A stretch of 64,000 bases of DNA. It comes from Aphidius gifuensis (lineage: Eukaryota > Arthropoda > Insecta > Hymenoptera > Braconidae). The stretch spans positions 21,242,537 to 21,306,536 of the forward strand of contig NC_057791.1 in assembly GCF_014905175.1 (NCBI RefSeq), in the 5' to 3' direction. A program made the position numbers and the translations under genes. Below are positions 51,401 through 64,000 of this stretch, piece by piece. Under the pieces are notes generated by a model. That model did no database searches. It worked only from the letters and a program-made list of their open reading frames with translations, and was not told the DNA's origin. Positions within the stretch are counted from its first letter, which is position 1, and each line of letters opens with the position of its first letter.

Positions 51401-54400
51401 ATCCAGTATAAAATGGACAAAATTTTTACTGTGTAATTTTTTTTTCCCATCGGATTTAAATACACCAACTAACTTTAACCCTTACCCTTTAAAAAATTGT
51501 ATTATTATTTTCCTGTGCCGTTGGGCATTTTAAGAATCAATAAAAAATGCAATTTTAATTTTTTAATTTCGTAAAATGTAAAAAGTATATATAAAATATT
51601 TTTAAATGAAAAAGAAAAGAGTTTATTTAATTATTTCGAAAAAAAAAAACAATATAGCATTGTATGCATTATTTTCAGTTGGTTGACAAAAAATTTAAAA
51701 ATGAAAAAAAAAATTGAAACAGAGATGAGAAATGAAAAAAAAAAATAATAATTTACGGAGCAGCAATCTTTTATCGATGGCGTCGACAAGGGTCGAATTA
51801 CGTTTCTTCCATCCCCAATTTATTATACAGATATAAGTGTATGAGTGTGAAGCTGTGTATAGAAATATGTCCTGAATTTTCCTGCGGGTATCCCGTGGGT
51901 CGTATTATCAGCCCAGTGGATTTGTTACATGACAGAATATTTTTATTATGTTATTTTTGCAGCACCTTTTTTGCCCTGTAGCATTTGTATTGCACACATG
52001 TATATTTTAAGGTTTTAGCAGTATGTATGATGTGGTGTTATTGCTAGGGATTCACCAATCAAAATACAGAATTTTCACTTCAAAAGCATACCATGATAAA
52101 TCATATGAGTGTACTATACTACTATATACAGGAACAAATATGTAGTTAATTAGCTTTATCCACATTGAACTGATTAAATGAGAGGATTATTAAAAATACG
52201 GATGGAAAATATTTATGTGTGTTTATATTTTCCATGTAGATGATTAATTTTTTTTTTTTTTTAATGTCAATGTTTAATTAATTTTAAATTTCTTTGAATT
52301 GTGAGTTGATATTTAGCATATATAGGATGTTGATGATGTTTTTATTAAATTTTTTAAATTCTGGAAAATACTTTTGGGTGATTTTTAGAGTGTTGAAAGG
52401 TCGTTTTGAGGTGTTTTTACTTTGAAAATAAATTTTTTTTTGTGATTATAATGAAAATAATAATTTATTAATTGTTACAATTGAAATTTATAATTTATTT
52501 TTATTTTTTTTTAGCCTATTTTTGTGTTTAAAAATTAGATAAAACAGTCATCAATTTTTAATGAAAAATCAAACATTTTTTTCACTTAGAAAATTAAAAA
52601 ACTCCAAGCTAAATGTTAAATTAATATTTAAAAAAAAAATTACAATCTATTTTAACACTTGAAAAATGTTAAATTTGAAATTTATTATTTTCTAATTGTC
52701 CTATTGATGAAATTTTGTTTAAACAACTTTAAACAGAATAAAAAAAAAAAAAAAGAAACTTTCTTGAAATTATTTGTTGGTTTATTATCGACTTTTAGAT
52801 TGTAAATTTATAAGAACATATAATAGAGTCCTGAATCAAAAAAGTTTAGTGGTGAAAGTTTAACTAAAAATAAAAAAAATAAACATAAATAAAAATAGTA
52901 AAAGAACGAAATTGAAGAAAAGGATGTTTCAAGAATTTTTTTGAGAATGAAAGAAAGAAAAAAGCAAAAAGGAAATAGTGGTGAATTAAAAAAAATAAAA
53001 AAATCAACCAAGTAAAATGCACCAATTGCAGTCGAAAAAGTTTGTACATCAAGACCGACATAAATACCTTTAAACATATATCGAATTCAAGTACTTTGAA
53101 AGCGTCTCTCTTTACACTTCTATTATTCAACTTTTATTTTATTCGTTTTCTTCATTCGCATTCGATCTCAACTAACTATTTTCGAGGATTTAACTCTGGC
53201 TCGTTATTCTATGGATTATCCTATGACCAGAGTCGAAGAATCATTTTATAATCCCAACTGTGATATATTATTATTTCTTTTTTTTTTTCTCATTTATAAA
53301 CGAAAAAACTATTTTATTTTTTTTTTCAACATGAAACAATGTTAATCGGTAAATCGCTATTGTCTTTGTGACATTTTAAACTCGTTTAAAAGTTATTGTT
53401 AAATTTAAAAACTTTATTAAAAAATATAAATTGGAATATTGCTTTAGTCAGCCAATTATCTTTCCGACAAATGGTGCAAGATGAAATAAAAAAAAATAAA
53501 AAAATCGAAATCTCTAGAAGCACTCAACGAATAATTTTAAAAATCAGCAGTCTACTTCAATAATCGTTCCATCTGAAAATTTATTTTCCGGCAGGAAAAA
53601 TATATGAAAGATAACTTAAAATTGTTTTTTTATTATTATTATTTTTTTTTTTCATTAAGATGAAGGCATACGCTTTACTAGTTTCTTAGATGTAATTAGA
53701 TTTATGAAGTCAGTTCTGTTTACATGTAAGCTACTTGGGCGGCTTGGTGATTTATTAAAGAGAAGCAAATTCACCGTGTTTTTTATACTGAAGCAAAGAG
53801 AGTTTTTTTTTTTTTTTTGGTTTAATATTTTTATGCAAGCATGTACACATAGATAATGTATGTGCATTTCTTTGATCGTTTGAATTACGTCAGAATCACA
53901 AGTACATATTTCACTAAAAAAATAAAATTTATCATTGAAAAAAAAAACTTAGAAACAACGTGATTAAAAATCGGCTGAATAATAAAATTAAATTACATTG
54001 AAATTAGCTTTGATTTTATAATTTAAAAAATAATTTTTTTACCATTTAAAAATTATAAAAATATTAACAGCTAAATAATTGTCGTTACAATGATAAATAA
54101 AGTATAATAAATTTATTTTTAATTTTAAATATTGTATTATGTCTGACTAAAGAAGTAGTATTACTACTTAAAAATATTATATAAATTTATATAATACACC
54201 AAGACAATATAAACATAAAAATAATTGCAGCTTATTCTAAATTTACGATCAATTAAAGTTATTTTATCGCAAATATATTTCTAATTTATCATAAACACTT
54301 GCTCAATGTTTATATATTTTTTTCCACTTCAACCCTAAAATTTACAATCTAAATTAAAATAAAAAAAATAATAATATACAGTATAAAATTTACTGATTTG

Positions 54401-57400
54401 TCTTTGAATAATAAAAATAAAATTTATAAAAAGAAATGACCTTTTCCGGGTTTTTATTTAAGTTTATGATGAAAACAAAATGAAAAAAAAAAAAATGAAA
54501 AACATAAAGTGTTGAAACAATGGATAATACAGTGTGAGATGACTTGAAAAAGTGAAAAAACCACATTGAAATAAAATAGTCTGTTTGGTAAAAGAAAGAG
54601 AGAAAAAAAAAAAAAAAAATAGGCGTGAGTTAGAAAAAGAAAAAAAAATATAAAAATGAATGCCATTGGGTTTGGTAAAACACTGTTGCAGACTGTGTTA
54701 CAGTCTCGGATGAAACGTTACCAAGTTATTCGCTTGGCTAAGCCAGAAATCTCCCTCATAAAAGTCGTAAGGACCGCGTTTGGAAAACAATGGCCCATCC
54801 GTATACCACACTCTCCTCTCTACCTTGATATAACACCTTTTTTATCATTCCACTTGTTTTTTTTTTTTCCTTTTTATCATCTCTTATTATAACAATGTTT
54901 TTTGTTCTTTTATTTTTATCGCACCGAAAGCCGTCCAATAAATATCGCCAGCGCGTTATTAGCGTTTTAATTTACTAGCGACACATCAGGTAACTTAATC
55001 TCGTTGTAAATCGGAAAAATGTCAAGTTGGTGGAATGAGTCTTAGCGAAACGAAAAATATATTATGATAAAAAAAATATTTTAAATGTTATTCTAATAAT
55101 AATTTATCAAATGATTGAATTGTCGTATAAAAAATTTATACTGAAAACTTTTAGCTCAGTTTTTATATAAATTTATAAATAATTGTTTATTATTTTGTGC
55201 TTTTTTTAAATAAATATATTTTATTATTAAAATTCGATAGGTTTGGATATAAAAGTGATTTTACTGGGAATTTTTTTAAAAATAATTTTTTTTGAGTTTG
55301 ATAAAGGGCCGATTATATAAAAAATAATTACGGGAGGTAGTAAAGGGAGGAATGAGAATGATGTGAAATTTTTTTTATAAATTTCTACGCGATCGGTAAG
55401 GGGTATATTGGGGTAGGTTTGGACGTAAACTTGTTTCTACTGAGAATTTAAAAATAAAAATAAAAATAAAATACAAAAAAAAAAATGTAAAATGAATAAA
55501 TTGTTAGATTGTTTATCGACATTTATCTATCAGACTTTGGATATTTTATTCTACTATCTTGTGATTCCTTGCATATGCATTTATTAACCCTGACTATCTG
55601 ATGATCTTTTTCAAATTCCCATTTTCTAAAAAGTGGCGAACTTGCTGGTTTTCTTGATGCTTTGAATTTTGCAATGGCAAAGTAACTTTGCTGACTAGTC
55701 AATTTCAAAATACTTTGGATAATATATTTCGACAAAGAAAATTTCCATGTATATGTGCTTATTTTGTTATTCATATGTTGCATTTTATGATATCATTTTT
55801 TATTCTATTTAAATTTTTATCCTAGTACTTTAAAAATGTGAAAATGTTTTGATAAAATTTAAATTAAAAAATTAAAATTAATACAGAATAAAATAATGAC
55901 AAAAGTATAATGAAAAAATAGTGAAAAAAAAAAAATATTTGTATAGTTTTTGCTGGGTTGTTTGGACTGACGTTTTATGAGAACTCTAGGGTCAAAGCTG
56001 CTTTTCAGTTGACTTGAGTTCATCATTTGGACGAAACCACTGTTCAACCTTAACTTCATTCTCCAACAATATCCTCTCTGTGTATATACAGTCAACAACA
56101 TCTTATACTATCAACATTCTCCAGGCATGATGCATCTCTATTTCATTATTTATTTAATATTTTTTCATATTTTCACAAACCACATCTTTCTCAATTTATT
56201 GTCTTATCAATTTACCACTCTAAAATAAAAAAAAAACCAAAAAAAAAAAATAAACATTTTTATATTATTTTACATTATTAAATTTTAATACTTATCAATT
56301 TTGCTCAACCATTTTATATTATTTTATTTTGATTAAAAAAATAAAAGTTATTGTATTGGATTTCAAAGTAATTAATTGCTCTCGAGTTTGACCCAAATTA
56401 GTTTGAAAAAAAGCGAATAAAATAAAAAAGCTAAAATTAGTTGAAAATAAAATAAAAATACATACAATTCTAGATTTTGTAAAAAAATAATAATAATAAA
56501 ATAATTTAAAAAAAAAAAAAAAACCAATTGAAAAATCCCAGAGTTCTTTTTTAATTAAGAGAACGTTATCAATCCACGATGATGAACACCATGGTCGATG
56601 GACCAAGTGATCCGAAGGTATCAAATACCGTTGCATTCGAGTAATTCGACTTCTCTCTGTCTCTATGTCTCTCTCATGTCCAGGTTGAGTTATTAGGGGT
56701 TTACTCGTGTTTTCAGAAAATACTGTGTCTGTGTCGTTGACTCTATATATTGTTTAAAAAAATAAAAATAAAATAAAACCACTACTGACATAGTACGCGT
56801 GTGTTACTGTCTCTTTTTTTATTTATTTTATTTTATTTTTTTTTTGGTTTTTTCTCTCTTCAATTAGAAATTGTCGAGAGAGAAAAATAGAGAAGGGATT
56901 TACTGGTGGATAGTATAATGGAAACAAAAGACTGTTGTATGTTGTCTGAATTGAAGTTGGACTTGCTGGATACTATTCGTATCACGATCAGTATATACAC
57001 GAATTTTCACTATCGACTTTTAGCCATCGAGTCTCTGATCAAGTCAATATCCATGCCAATCTCTTTATTCTTCGTTTATTTTTATTTCCATTTCTTGATG
57101 AAAGAAATAGGACGCAAATATGTCACATAAAAGTCACTACACAAGGGAAAATAAATATAGTATATATAAATTGGTTAAAAAAAAAAATGTGCTTTTTTTT
57201 ATCTTTTAATTTATTCTTTTTTTTTAATTTAAAAGTATATAATTGATTTTTATGGAAATAATGTTTTATATTCACTATGATATTTTAGAATTCTCATAAA
57301 AGATAATCTTTTTTAATTAAAATTGAAAAAGTTATATCGATTAAAATAAATTGAAATTGTTCATATCAAGATTGAATTAAGATGAAATTGTTATTTTTTT

Positions 57401-60400
57401 TTTTTCATATATTTTTCAATTTTCAATAATCAAAAATTTTTAAAAGAATAATCATTTTGTTAAATAATTATTATTGATTGAATATTTTTTATGGTTATTA
57501 ATTTACTTTATTATTATTTTTATTTGACTCAATTGATTATAAAATATATCAGAGTAAATGTCCAGTGAACTGTGCATACAAACGATAGCGAGATTAATGA
57601 GCCGAGTGTCAATTCACGTATGCAGTATCAACACAAAATTTTATAAAATTCAAAAAAATGAAAAAAAGGGTGTTGAAAATTGAGAGGGGAATTCAAATCG
57701 AATTTTGCAATATTGAACTACCTTTTTTTTCATATTTTTTTCATTTTACAAAACGTTTTACGATTTATCGTTTGAAATATCATGAATTTTATGTCTAAAT
57801 TTTTTATAATATTTATTTTTTTTTTTCATACATCTCTAGTGGCTTTTTTTCTTCATATTTCTTTTTGATTTTTTCTTCAAATTATTTTTTTATTTATAAA
57901 TATATATTTAAAAAGAAAAAAACGTACTAAAAAAAAATGCATTCGGTAGTTGCAGTTGAAATTTAGAAAGCTTTATTCGTAAAAAAGACAAAGAAATTTA
58001 TAAGGGATGAAAAGTAAAAGATAGAGGGTTACACAGTAATATCGGTGAAAGTTATCTCGTTACACTTTCAAGAGCTGATATTTATGTTACAGTTTTTATT
58101 TTTTTGTTCCATCTAGTATTTCATAAAAATCACCACCCATTTACCACCCATTTTTACAATCTATATGATTTTTTTTTTATCATTTTTATACCGACTTGCC
58201 AGTTGCTTGGCTTTCCATCATCACATTTATCACTGTGTATGTGTGTGTGAATCTTTCAAGAAATCCATTTGCCGTTATATTCAGCGTCTTTCAGCAAATT
58301 TTAAATGCGACCATGAAGACTCAAAGCTCTTTTTCTGTCATCCGGTGTGCAATGTGATTTGCATGAAAATTCACTTGACACATTCACAGATTATTTTAAT
58401 AATAAAATATTTTTTTGTTATTTTATAAAATAAGACAAATATAAAATTATAATATTTATGTGTTGAATAAAATAATAATTTATATATTTATTTATTATTA
58501 TTTGAATGAGCCACTGGAGAAAACTAGGGTGTCATAAAGTTTTTTGACAAAATATTGAAAAGAAAACTCCTACTGTTTTGTAACAAAGAAATATCCAACA
58601 CCAAGTCATTGGTCGCATAACAATGAGCTATTTTATCTTCAAAGAATTCATTTAGGAGTCAAAAAAAATAATAATAATAAATAAACAAAACATGATTAGT
58701 ATGTATATATATATTGAAAACTTCACACAATATTTTTTGATGCTTTGAATTTTAGCATAGTAAAATTCTCTTTGTATTTTATCCACCTTTCAAAGTAAGA
58801 GATAGATCAAAGGATATTGCTAATACTCTTTTATCATTATTAATATATAAAAATAATAAAACGAATATATATAACGAGTAGTGTTTAAAATTTCAAGACA
58901 CACGTGGCTCCTGACAGACTGTTCATTTTTTTTTTTGGTATATAAAAGCAAGTTGTAATAAAACTGCGTTGATATTTTTATATTTTTTTTTTTACAAATA
59001 ATAGTTTTGGTGAATGGTAAACTATAAAAAATATATCCTTTTTTTTTTTCGACAATTGTAAAATATGTTGCAAGTGAATTGTAAGCTGGTTGAAAGAGAA
59101 AAATGAAAATAAGTAACATATCGAATCGATGTACTTTCAAGAATGTATAAAAAAAGAAAAAATGAAAGAAAAAAAAAATATATACATAAGTAAAAATGTG
59201 TCGATGGCAGTAGATGAGGTAGACCATTTGTCCTTTCGTTTATTTTTTTTTATTTTACCGTACTCATAATAAAAAGATTTTTATTTCAACGACTATCCAA
59301 GCTGGAGAATAAGAACTCATTGGTTTATGAGGCCTTACTATACTGGAGAATATGTGAGATGGTTATCGGAATAATATAAAAAAAATCAAGGATGAAAAAA
59401 AAAAGAATAAATAAAAAAATAACAGTAAGAAGGAAAAAAAAGTTGAATGAAATAAACGAAATTGTCGGCTGCAAAGTCATGCTGTGATTTTTTTTTTTTT
59501 CTTTTAGATTTAAGATATTATACCTTGAGGCAATTTTAACTGTCAAAATAATTTTTTATTTTTATCGCTATAATTTTTAGTCTACATGTATGTCGTTATG
59601 GTAATTTTAATACCAAAAATTATCATTTAGTTTATTTTTTTTTTTTACCTAAATTGTTTTGCAGTTCTAGTTTTTTTAAAATTTTATTATTTCTTTTTCC
59701 ATATTGAATATAACTTGTGGAGTATTTAAATATATATTTTGTATATAAATTAAATAATTATGTCGTTGAATAATAACCAGTCAGAAAAGAAATATATTTG
59801 TTTTATTTTTTCAACTAAAATTATGCATGCATTTGTAAATTTTATCTATGCAATTTTTTTCAGTGACTTACGAGTTTATAACTCATGCATATTTTTTATT
59901 ATTATTATTTTTTTATTGTTCCTTTTATATAACTGACTTTTTTGTAATTTTTTCCAAGAAGTTTTTCAAACGTGCAGTTTGTTTTGCGACATTCATGCAA
60001 CACGCGACAATTCCAAATGAAATAAAATACCTAAAATAAAAAAAAAAAACTATATAAAAAATCAAAGATACAAAAAAAAAAAAAAGAAAAAAAAACTGAA
60101 GTGCTTAACCGAGCTTCGTTTACTTGTGTTTAAAGTCCTCGAACAAGTTAAACATCCATGTCACGATGCAAGTAGAAAACTGGGAACAAAAAAAAAATAA
60201 AAATATATATATTGAAGTACTGAAGTGTGTATACAAAGTTTATCGTACATTTTGTGATTTAAAAAAACCTTTCAATTATCTAAAACAATAATAATAATAT
60301 TTTAAAAATTATATAATTATAAATAACATAAAAAATACATTTGAAAAATGAAAAAAAGGAAAACCACAGTGCATGAAATGATGAATATGAAAAAATAAAA

Positions 60401-63400
60401 TGAACATGTTAAAAGGTGAGGTTGGTACAAAAGTTAAACTTTAAAATGACAAGGTAAATTTTGCAAGAAAGGAAATGGAAGTTGAGTGCTTCAAAAGTGG
60501 CCTCATCAGTATGCAAAATGTACAAGTCTCATAGTGTATACGCGTGCCCTCTTGTAGTCACAATTTGTTGAGACTTTTGTTGCTCATTAAATGTACTATC
60601 TTTTGGACCCATTTACCAATATAGACGACACATTACTCAACTACTTTCTATTTTCAAACTCTAAAAAATATAAAAAAAAAAAAGTAAAAATATCTACCAA
60701 TTTATTTCATTTTTTGAATGCTTTTTCCTTAACTTTTTTTCATTTTTTTTTTCATTTTTTTTGTGTAACGACAAAATCAACTTTTCAAATATTTGAAAAT
60801 AAAGTTAAAAAAATTCTTTCGATTCGTTGGCACGTATTTCAATTTTTTCAAGAGCCCTTTGACACTCACTTGTGACTTCACCTCAAAAGTCCAGTCACAA
60901 ATTTCCCATAATGTAATTGCCACTTAAAATCATGCATGCAATTTTATTTGAAAAAAAAACCAACATATTTTTCATTCTGAGAATTCAATGATTTATTATA
61001 TATGAATTCGTACAATTTTGTCATGAAATTTCATAGGAATGATAAAAAATAAAAAACACCATTATAAATAAATTTTCAAAATAAATAAATTTAGTAATAA
61101 TCATGCAATGCCATGCTCATTTAAACTCACCTAAAATAAATCATCTGGCATGAAGTTTTAATTTTTCTTTGATGATACACATGTAGCACAGTATGATTTG
61201 GCGCCAGGCAAATAACTTCTCCACTCCCACTCATACATTTAAAATTTAAAATACATAAATGTAAAAATAAAACGACAAAATTTAAGCAAAAAAAAGCACT
61301 TGCATATGAAACTGGTTATGGATTAACATATTTTCTTTCTCTCTGTATCTTTTACCAATAACACTGACTAAATTTTTTTTTAAACTTCTTCCTTATATTG
61401 TGGTGATATGTTCTTTTAACTCTGTATAACTCACCGGTTATACTTCTACGAATTTCAAAAATAAAAAAGAGGGTTATTATTTTTATTTTAAGTTAAAAAT
61501 TTTAGCTCACTGGCGTTCTTCCATGAAAAAGATAATAGCTTTGTATATATACATTTTCAACAACAGCAGCAACCCCACAAACATTGCACCAGAATTGAGG
61601 ATGTGTATAAAACAATGAGAAAAAAAAATATAAAAAGAAGAAAAAAATTTATATAGTGTAAAAAACAAGAGAAACAAAATAAAAGAACTTGCCATTCGTA
61701 GATCATCCTAACGCTTCAACCATTCAAAATGTCCTTTTCTCTTGGATATCCTTCAGGCTCACATTACTTGATTTTTATTTTCATTTTACTTTTATTTCTT
61801 TGACCTGATCTCTATTATTTTTTTTTCCTTTTCATTTTTCATCCAGGGTGTTTCTTTCTTTTTTTTTTTTTTCATTTTTTCTTCAGTTCATACGAGCTGT
61901 ACTCACACTCTCGTTATCTCTTATATCATGTGTTGTTTTTTGTGTATATGTTGTGTTTGTTTATACAAGATCAAGAGAATATATACGTGTGCAGAAGGTT
62001 TTCGTTCACATTATTGTTGTATAAATCATAAACATGACCATGATGCACACACTAGTGAACCATTCTCTTTTATTTCTCTATATTTTTTTTTTTTTTTTTT
62101 TGTTCTTTATATTATCCAGCTCGAATTTTAAATCTTGATATAACTCTCATTTTTTTATTTTTTTATTATTTATTTTTCACATTTTGAACCCTCAAAGCAT
62201 CTATATTTATTGTTTATTTTTTTATATTCTCTTTATGCATTTTGAATAAATGTTTATCATGTTTTTAAAGAGAATTTTATTTGATCAAGTTGGTTTATTA
62301 AATATTTATATGTTTAAATTACTGTTGTTATTGTTTATTTAATGGATTTTTTAATTTTTCATTTATTCTAAAAGGAAAAGAGGAATGTAAAAAATTATTT
62401 ATACTAATTTAATTTGTGATGGAATTTTTTTTATTTTATTATTAAATTGAAAAATATTTTATTGTTTTGATGTGGAGTTTTTTTTTTTAAATTTCATTTA
62501 TTCAATTTAATATTTACTCAATTTCCAAAAAAATAACGACTCTATATTATTTCTATGTTTTTTTATATTTTTGTATATAACTGAGATGGAATGACCGAGA
62601 GTCGAGAGAAAATATCTCGTCAGGGGGTGTAGAGGAAATGACTGCCAGTCCGATAGTCCGGATATCTAATATCCGAACGTTCGTCTGTGACTCGAATACC
62701 GAAAAACAAAAAAAAAAAAAATATGAGAATCCGATAAGCTGGTAACCTGTTTGCCAGCCACGTATGTTTCATTCTCCCTTCATAAATATATTTCAATAAT
62801 AATAAGTATAAATAAAACAATAATTATATCAATAAATGAATAAAATAAATGAAACAATAAATATCCAAGATTATAAAATAAATATAAATTCTATTTATAT
62901 TTTAATTTAATAGGATTTAATATTAATTGGCTGTTTAATATTAAATATAATTTTGAGGGTTGTATTTACTCATCAAAACACTTGTCAGTCTGTTGAAATT
63001 GAACATCAAAATCCTTGAAAATATATTAACGTTGCAATTTTTTTTTCATGAAATTATTTTATATTGAAGTCGAACAAATAAAATTATCAAAGTCTCATAT
63101 AAATTTATAAATCTCTTGAAATTATTATTGACAAATAAAATATATTTGTTTAAATAATACCAAGTTTATTTAAATATTTTTTCTTTTTTCATTTACTTAA
63201 ATGAATTTGCAAAACAAATTCATAATCTAAAAATTTTTAGATAAATATAAATTTGTTATTAAAACAATAAGTAAATAAAAATATTTCTTTGAATTTAAAT
63301 TAATATTTAATATTATTTATAAGAGAATAATTTATAAAGCTCAAAATAAAGCTCAATAAAAAAAAAAAATGATAAATTAATTAATTTTGATTTTGTTTTT

Positions 63401-64000
63401 CTACAGGTATCATGGATGCGTAGTAGGGATCTCCACATACTGACCTCGAGTGAAATAACATTTAGTTCAGACTCAAGATTTTCACCAGAACATATGCCTG
63501 GTAGTGATGCATGGACATTGAAACTCGAGGATTCAAAAAAATCTGATTCTGGCAATTACGAGTGTCAGGTCAATACCGAGCCAAAGATTATGTACACAGT
63601 ACGTCTTTTAGTTCGAGGTAATTTATTTTCTTTTTGTTTATGCACATAAATTTATTAACTATTATTATTCATATAATTATCTGTAAAATAATATTGTTAG
63701 TGCGGTAACATCAGAAGCCCATTATCATCATTCACAAAATTATTCTCATCTATATTGAGTAACTGTTATGAAAAATATCCAAATTTAGTTTTACCAAATG
63801 ACTGATAGTATAAACAAGATTAACGACCTATAAAATAATAAATATAGCAATGTTTGTAGAATAAATAATAAAAATAAAAAAAAAAGATAAAATAGATATT
63901 TATGTCGAAATTGATTAGTTATTTAGCTTTGAATTATTTTATTATGTTAAAATATCTTTGATATGGTTAAAAGTGAATGAGCATTTTATCGTATAAAAAT
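36330..64000 (+). CDS. Dpr-family immunoglobulin cell-surface protein (3' partial)
   Basis: Three coding exons are visible (36330-36453, 46722-46891, 63407-63617), joined in phases 1 and 0, and the frame continues past the window from a donor at 63618. The protein has a signal sequence (hydrophobic core about residues 21-36), an acidic linker (about 45-68) and a complete V-type immunoglobulin domain. The domain has C89 (YLPCRV), W101 (VSWMR), the RDLHILT block, and DSGNYEC with C151. The pattern NLGDKVVSWMRSRDLHILT is diagnostic of the defective-proboscis-extension-response family. Members have two Ig domains, are neuronal surface proteins, and pair with DIP proteins to specify synaptic partners. 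The second Ig domain must lie downstream. I cannot name the paralog. Introns of 10.3 and 16.5 kb are typical of neural adhesion genes and contrast with the short introns of its neighbours. Confidence 0.9.
39431..39965. repeat. Tandem duplication, unit about 255 bp, with an internal hairpin
   Basis: Copies start with ATAAATTTTTAATTA at about 39431 and 39684, and the unit start recurs at 39944. Each copy contains the 11-bp inverted repeat ATTTCATTTGA / TCAAATGAAAT (39509-39519 with 39544-39554; 39770-39780 with 39803-39813). The arms are perfectly kept while flanking bases and loop lengths differ. A more diverged unit may precede it from about 39290. Confidence 0.85.
41626..41631 (-). terminator. 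Candidate poly(A) signal for the yellow-family gene
   Basis: AATAAA on the minus strand lies about 42 bases beyond the stop codon. This is supported by motif and spacing only. Confidence 0.4.
41673..43412 (-). CDS. Yellow / major royal jelly protein family protein
   Basis: Coding exons 43410-43412, 43047-43278, 42807-42982, 42254-42717, 41934-42177 and 41673-41864 join in phase to 436 residues. A secretory signal (about 1-23) leads into the six-bladed beta-propeller family, shown by GVPATLGYF, the IDECGRLWVLDTG block, VVDIRD, YITDVDAFQLIVYD, the MDNNGVLFYGLV segment and IGCWNS. If the upstream ATG (last three bases of the leader exon) is not used, the ATG at 43266 gives 431 residues with the same signal. 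Yellow proteins are secreted and act in cuticle pigmentation, behaviour and egg-shell formation; royal jelly proteins are a bee-specific branch. I cannot place this copy in a subfamily. The donor of the large third main exon (GTTGAT) is weak. The gene lies antisense within the first Dpr intron. Confidence 0.94.
43522..43532 (-). promoter_or_regulatory. TATA box of the yellow-family gene
   Basis: On the minus strand TATATAAAAGG is a near-ideal TATA box. It lies about 110 bases upstream of the end of the leader exon, so transcription would start near 43495 and the leader would be about 85 bases. Confidence 0.65.
46126..46275. repeat. TTTA-type microsatellite
   Basis: Long runs of TTTA with TCTA and TTTG interruptions, about 450 bases upstream of Dpr exon 2. 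Confidence 0.85.
46722..46891 (+). CDS. Dpr coding exon 2 (linker and first half of Ig1)
   Basis: The exon encodes an acidic linker and the first Ig strands up to GDKV, with the first domain Cys in YLPCRV. Acceptor is TTTTTAG (with a second AG three bases later) and donor is GTGAGT. Phase is 1 at entry and 0 at exit. Confidence 0.92.
46892..63406 (+). other. Dpr intron 2 (16.5 kb)
   Basis: The intron is AT-rich with long T and A runs. No exon could be connected in phase. More complex islands are at about 47215-47310 (open frame with splice-like edges), 48100-48250, 49500-49640 (41-codon open frame), 50820-50960 (20-bp inverted repeat), 51780-51920, 54656-54835, 56560-56650 and 62585-62770 (hairpin CGGATAT-CTA-ATATCCG at 62659-62675). 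These are candidates for enhancers or alternative exons. The remaining sequence shows nothing I can interpret. Confidence 0.6.
63407..63617 (+). CDS. Dpr coding exon 3 (second half of Ig1)
   Basis: The exon begins VSWMRSRDLHILT and ends RLLVR, including the DSGNYEC motif that closes the Ig disulfide. Acceptor TTTTTCTACAG, donor GTAATT, exit phase 1. Confidence 0.95.
63618..64000 (+). other. Start of Dpr intron 3
   Basis: The sequence after the GTAATT donor is AT-rich with no acceptor-exon pair before the window ends. Confidence 0.8.

Noticed and set aside
56560..56650. Short frame starting ATGATGAACACC near 56578
   Set aside because: Only 21 codons with no convincing acceptor or donor; kept only as a composition island.
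58820..59227. 135-codon open frame on the minus strand
   Set aside because: Homopolymer-driven Phe/Tyr/Lys composition with no family resemblance.
1..64000. tRNA genes
   Set aside because: No convincing internal B-box (GGTTCGAATCC-like) with a paired acceptor stem was seen on either strand by eye.

Overview
This is a eukaryotic, almost certainly insect, nuclear segment. It is very AT-rich and full of homopolymer runs. The genes are split by spliceosomal introns with GT/AG borders. The gene set (chemosensory protein, yellow/MRJP protein, Dpr immunoglobulin protein, malvolio-type NRAMP, insect-type Corin) points to an insect. The base composition and mostly compact introns would suit a hymenopteran such as a parasitoid wasp, but that is inference.

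Layout. 1-7538 (+): the 3' part of a Corin-like transmembrane serine protease, 13 visible exons. 7539-12292: long AT-rich space between convergent genes. 12293-14420 (-): SMYD4-type TPR-MYND-SET protein, 3 exons. 15333-17499 (-): NRAMP/malvolio metal transporter, 8 coding exons. 18734-19244 (-): chemosensory protein, 3 exons. 20404-21606 (-): epsilon-COP, 3 exons. 21607-36329: about 14.7 kb with no convincing coding gene but several base-composition islands and candidate leader exons. 36330 to beyond 64000 (+): a Dpr-family cell-surface immunoglobulin gene, with coding exons at 36330-36453, 46722-46891 and 63407-63617 separated by introns of 10.3 and 16.5 kb. 41673-43412 (-): a complete yellow/MRJP gene nested antisense inside the first Dpr intron.

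The genes do not form a pathway. Four consecutive minus-strand genes (SMYD4, NRAMP, CSP, COPE) are unrelated housekeeping or secretory functions. I joined all exons by hand; intron phases close at every junction and each completed reading frame is a multiple of three, which is the main support for the models.

The least obvious items are: a Dpr signal-peptide exon hidden in a different frame from the longest local open frame, with an overlapping upstream ATG; a NAGNAG acceptor on the next Dpr exon; a yellow start codon formed by the last three bases of its leader exon; an atypical CSP with an extra intron inside the signal peptide; a ~255-bp tandem duplication carrying a conserved hairpin; and several GC-richer islands in otherwise empty sequence. 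I see no CRISPR array, tRNA, rRNA or recognisable transposon. No clear new multi-gene system is visible.
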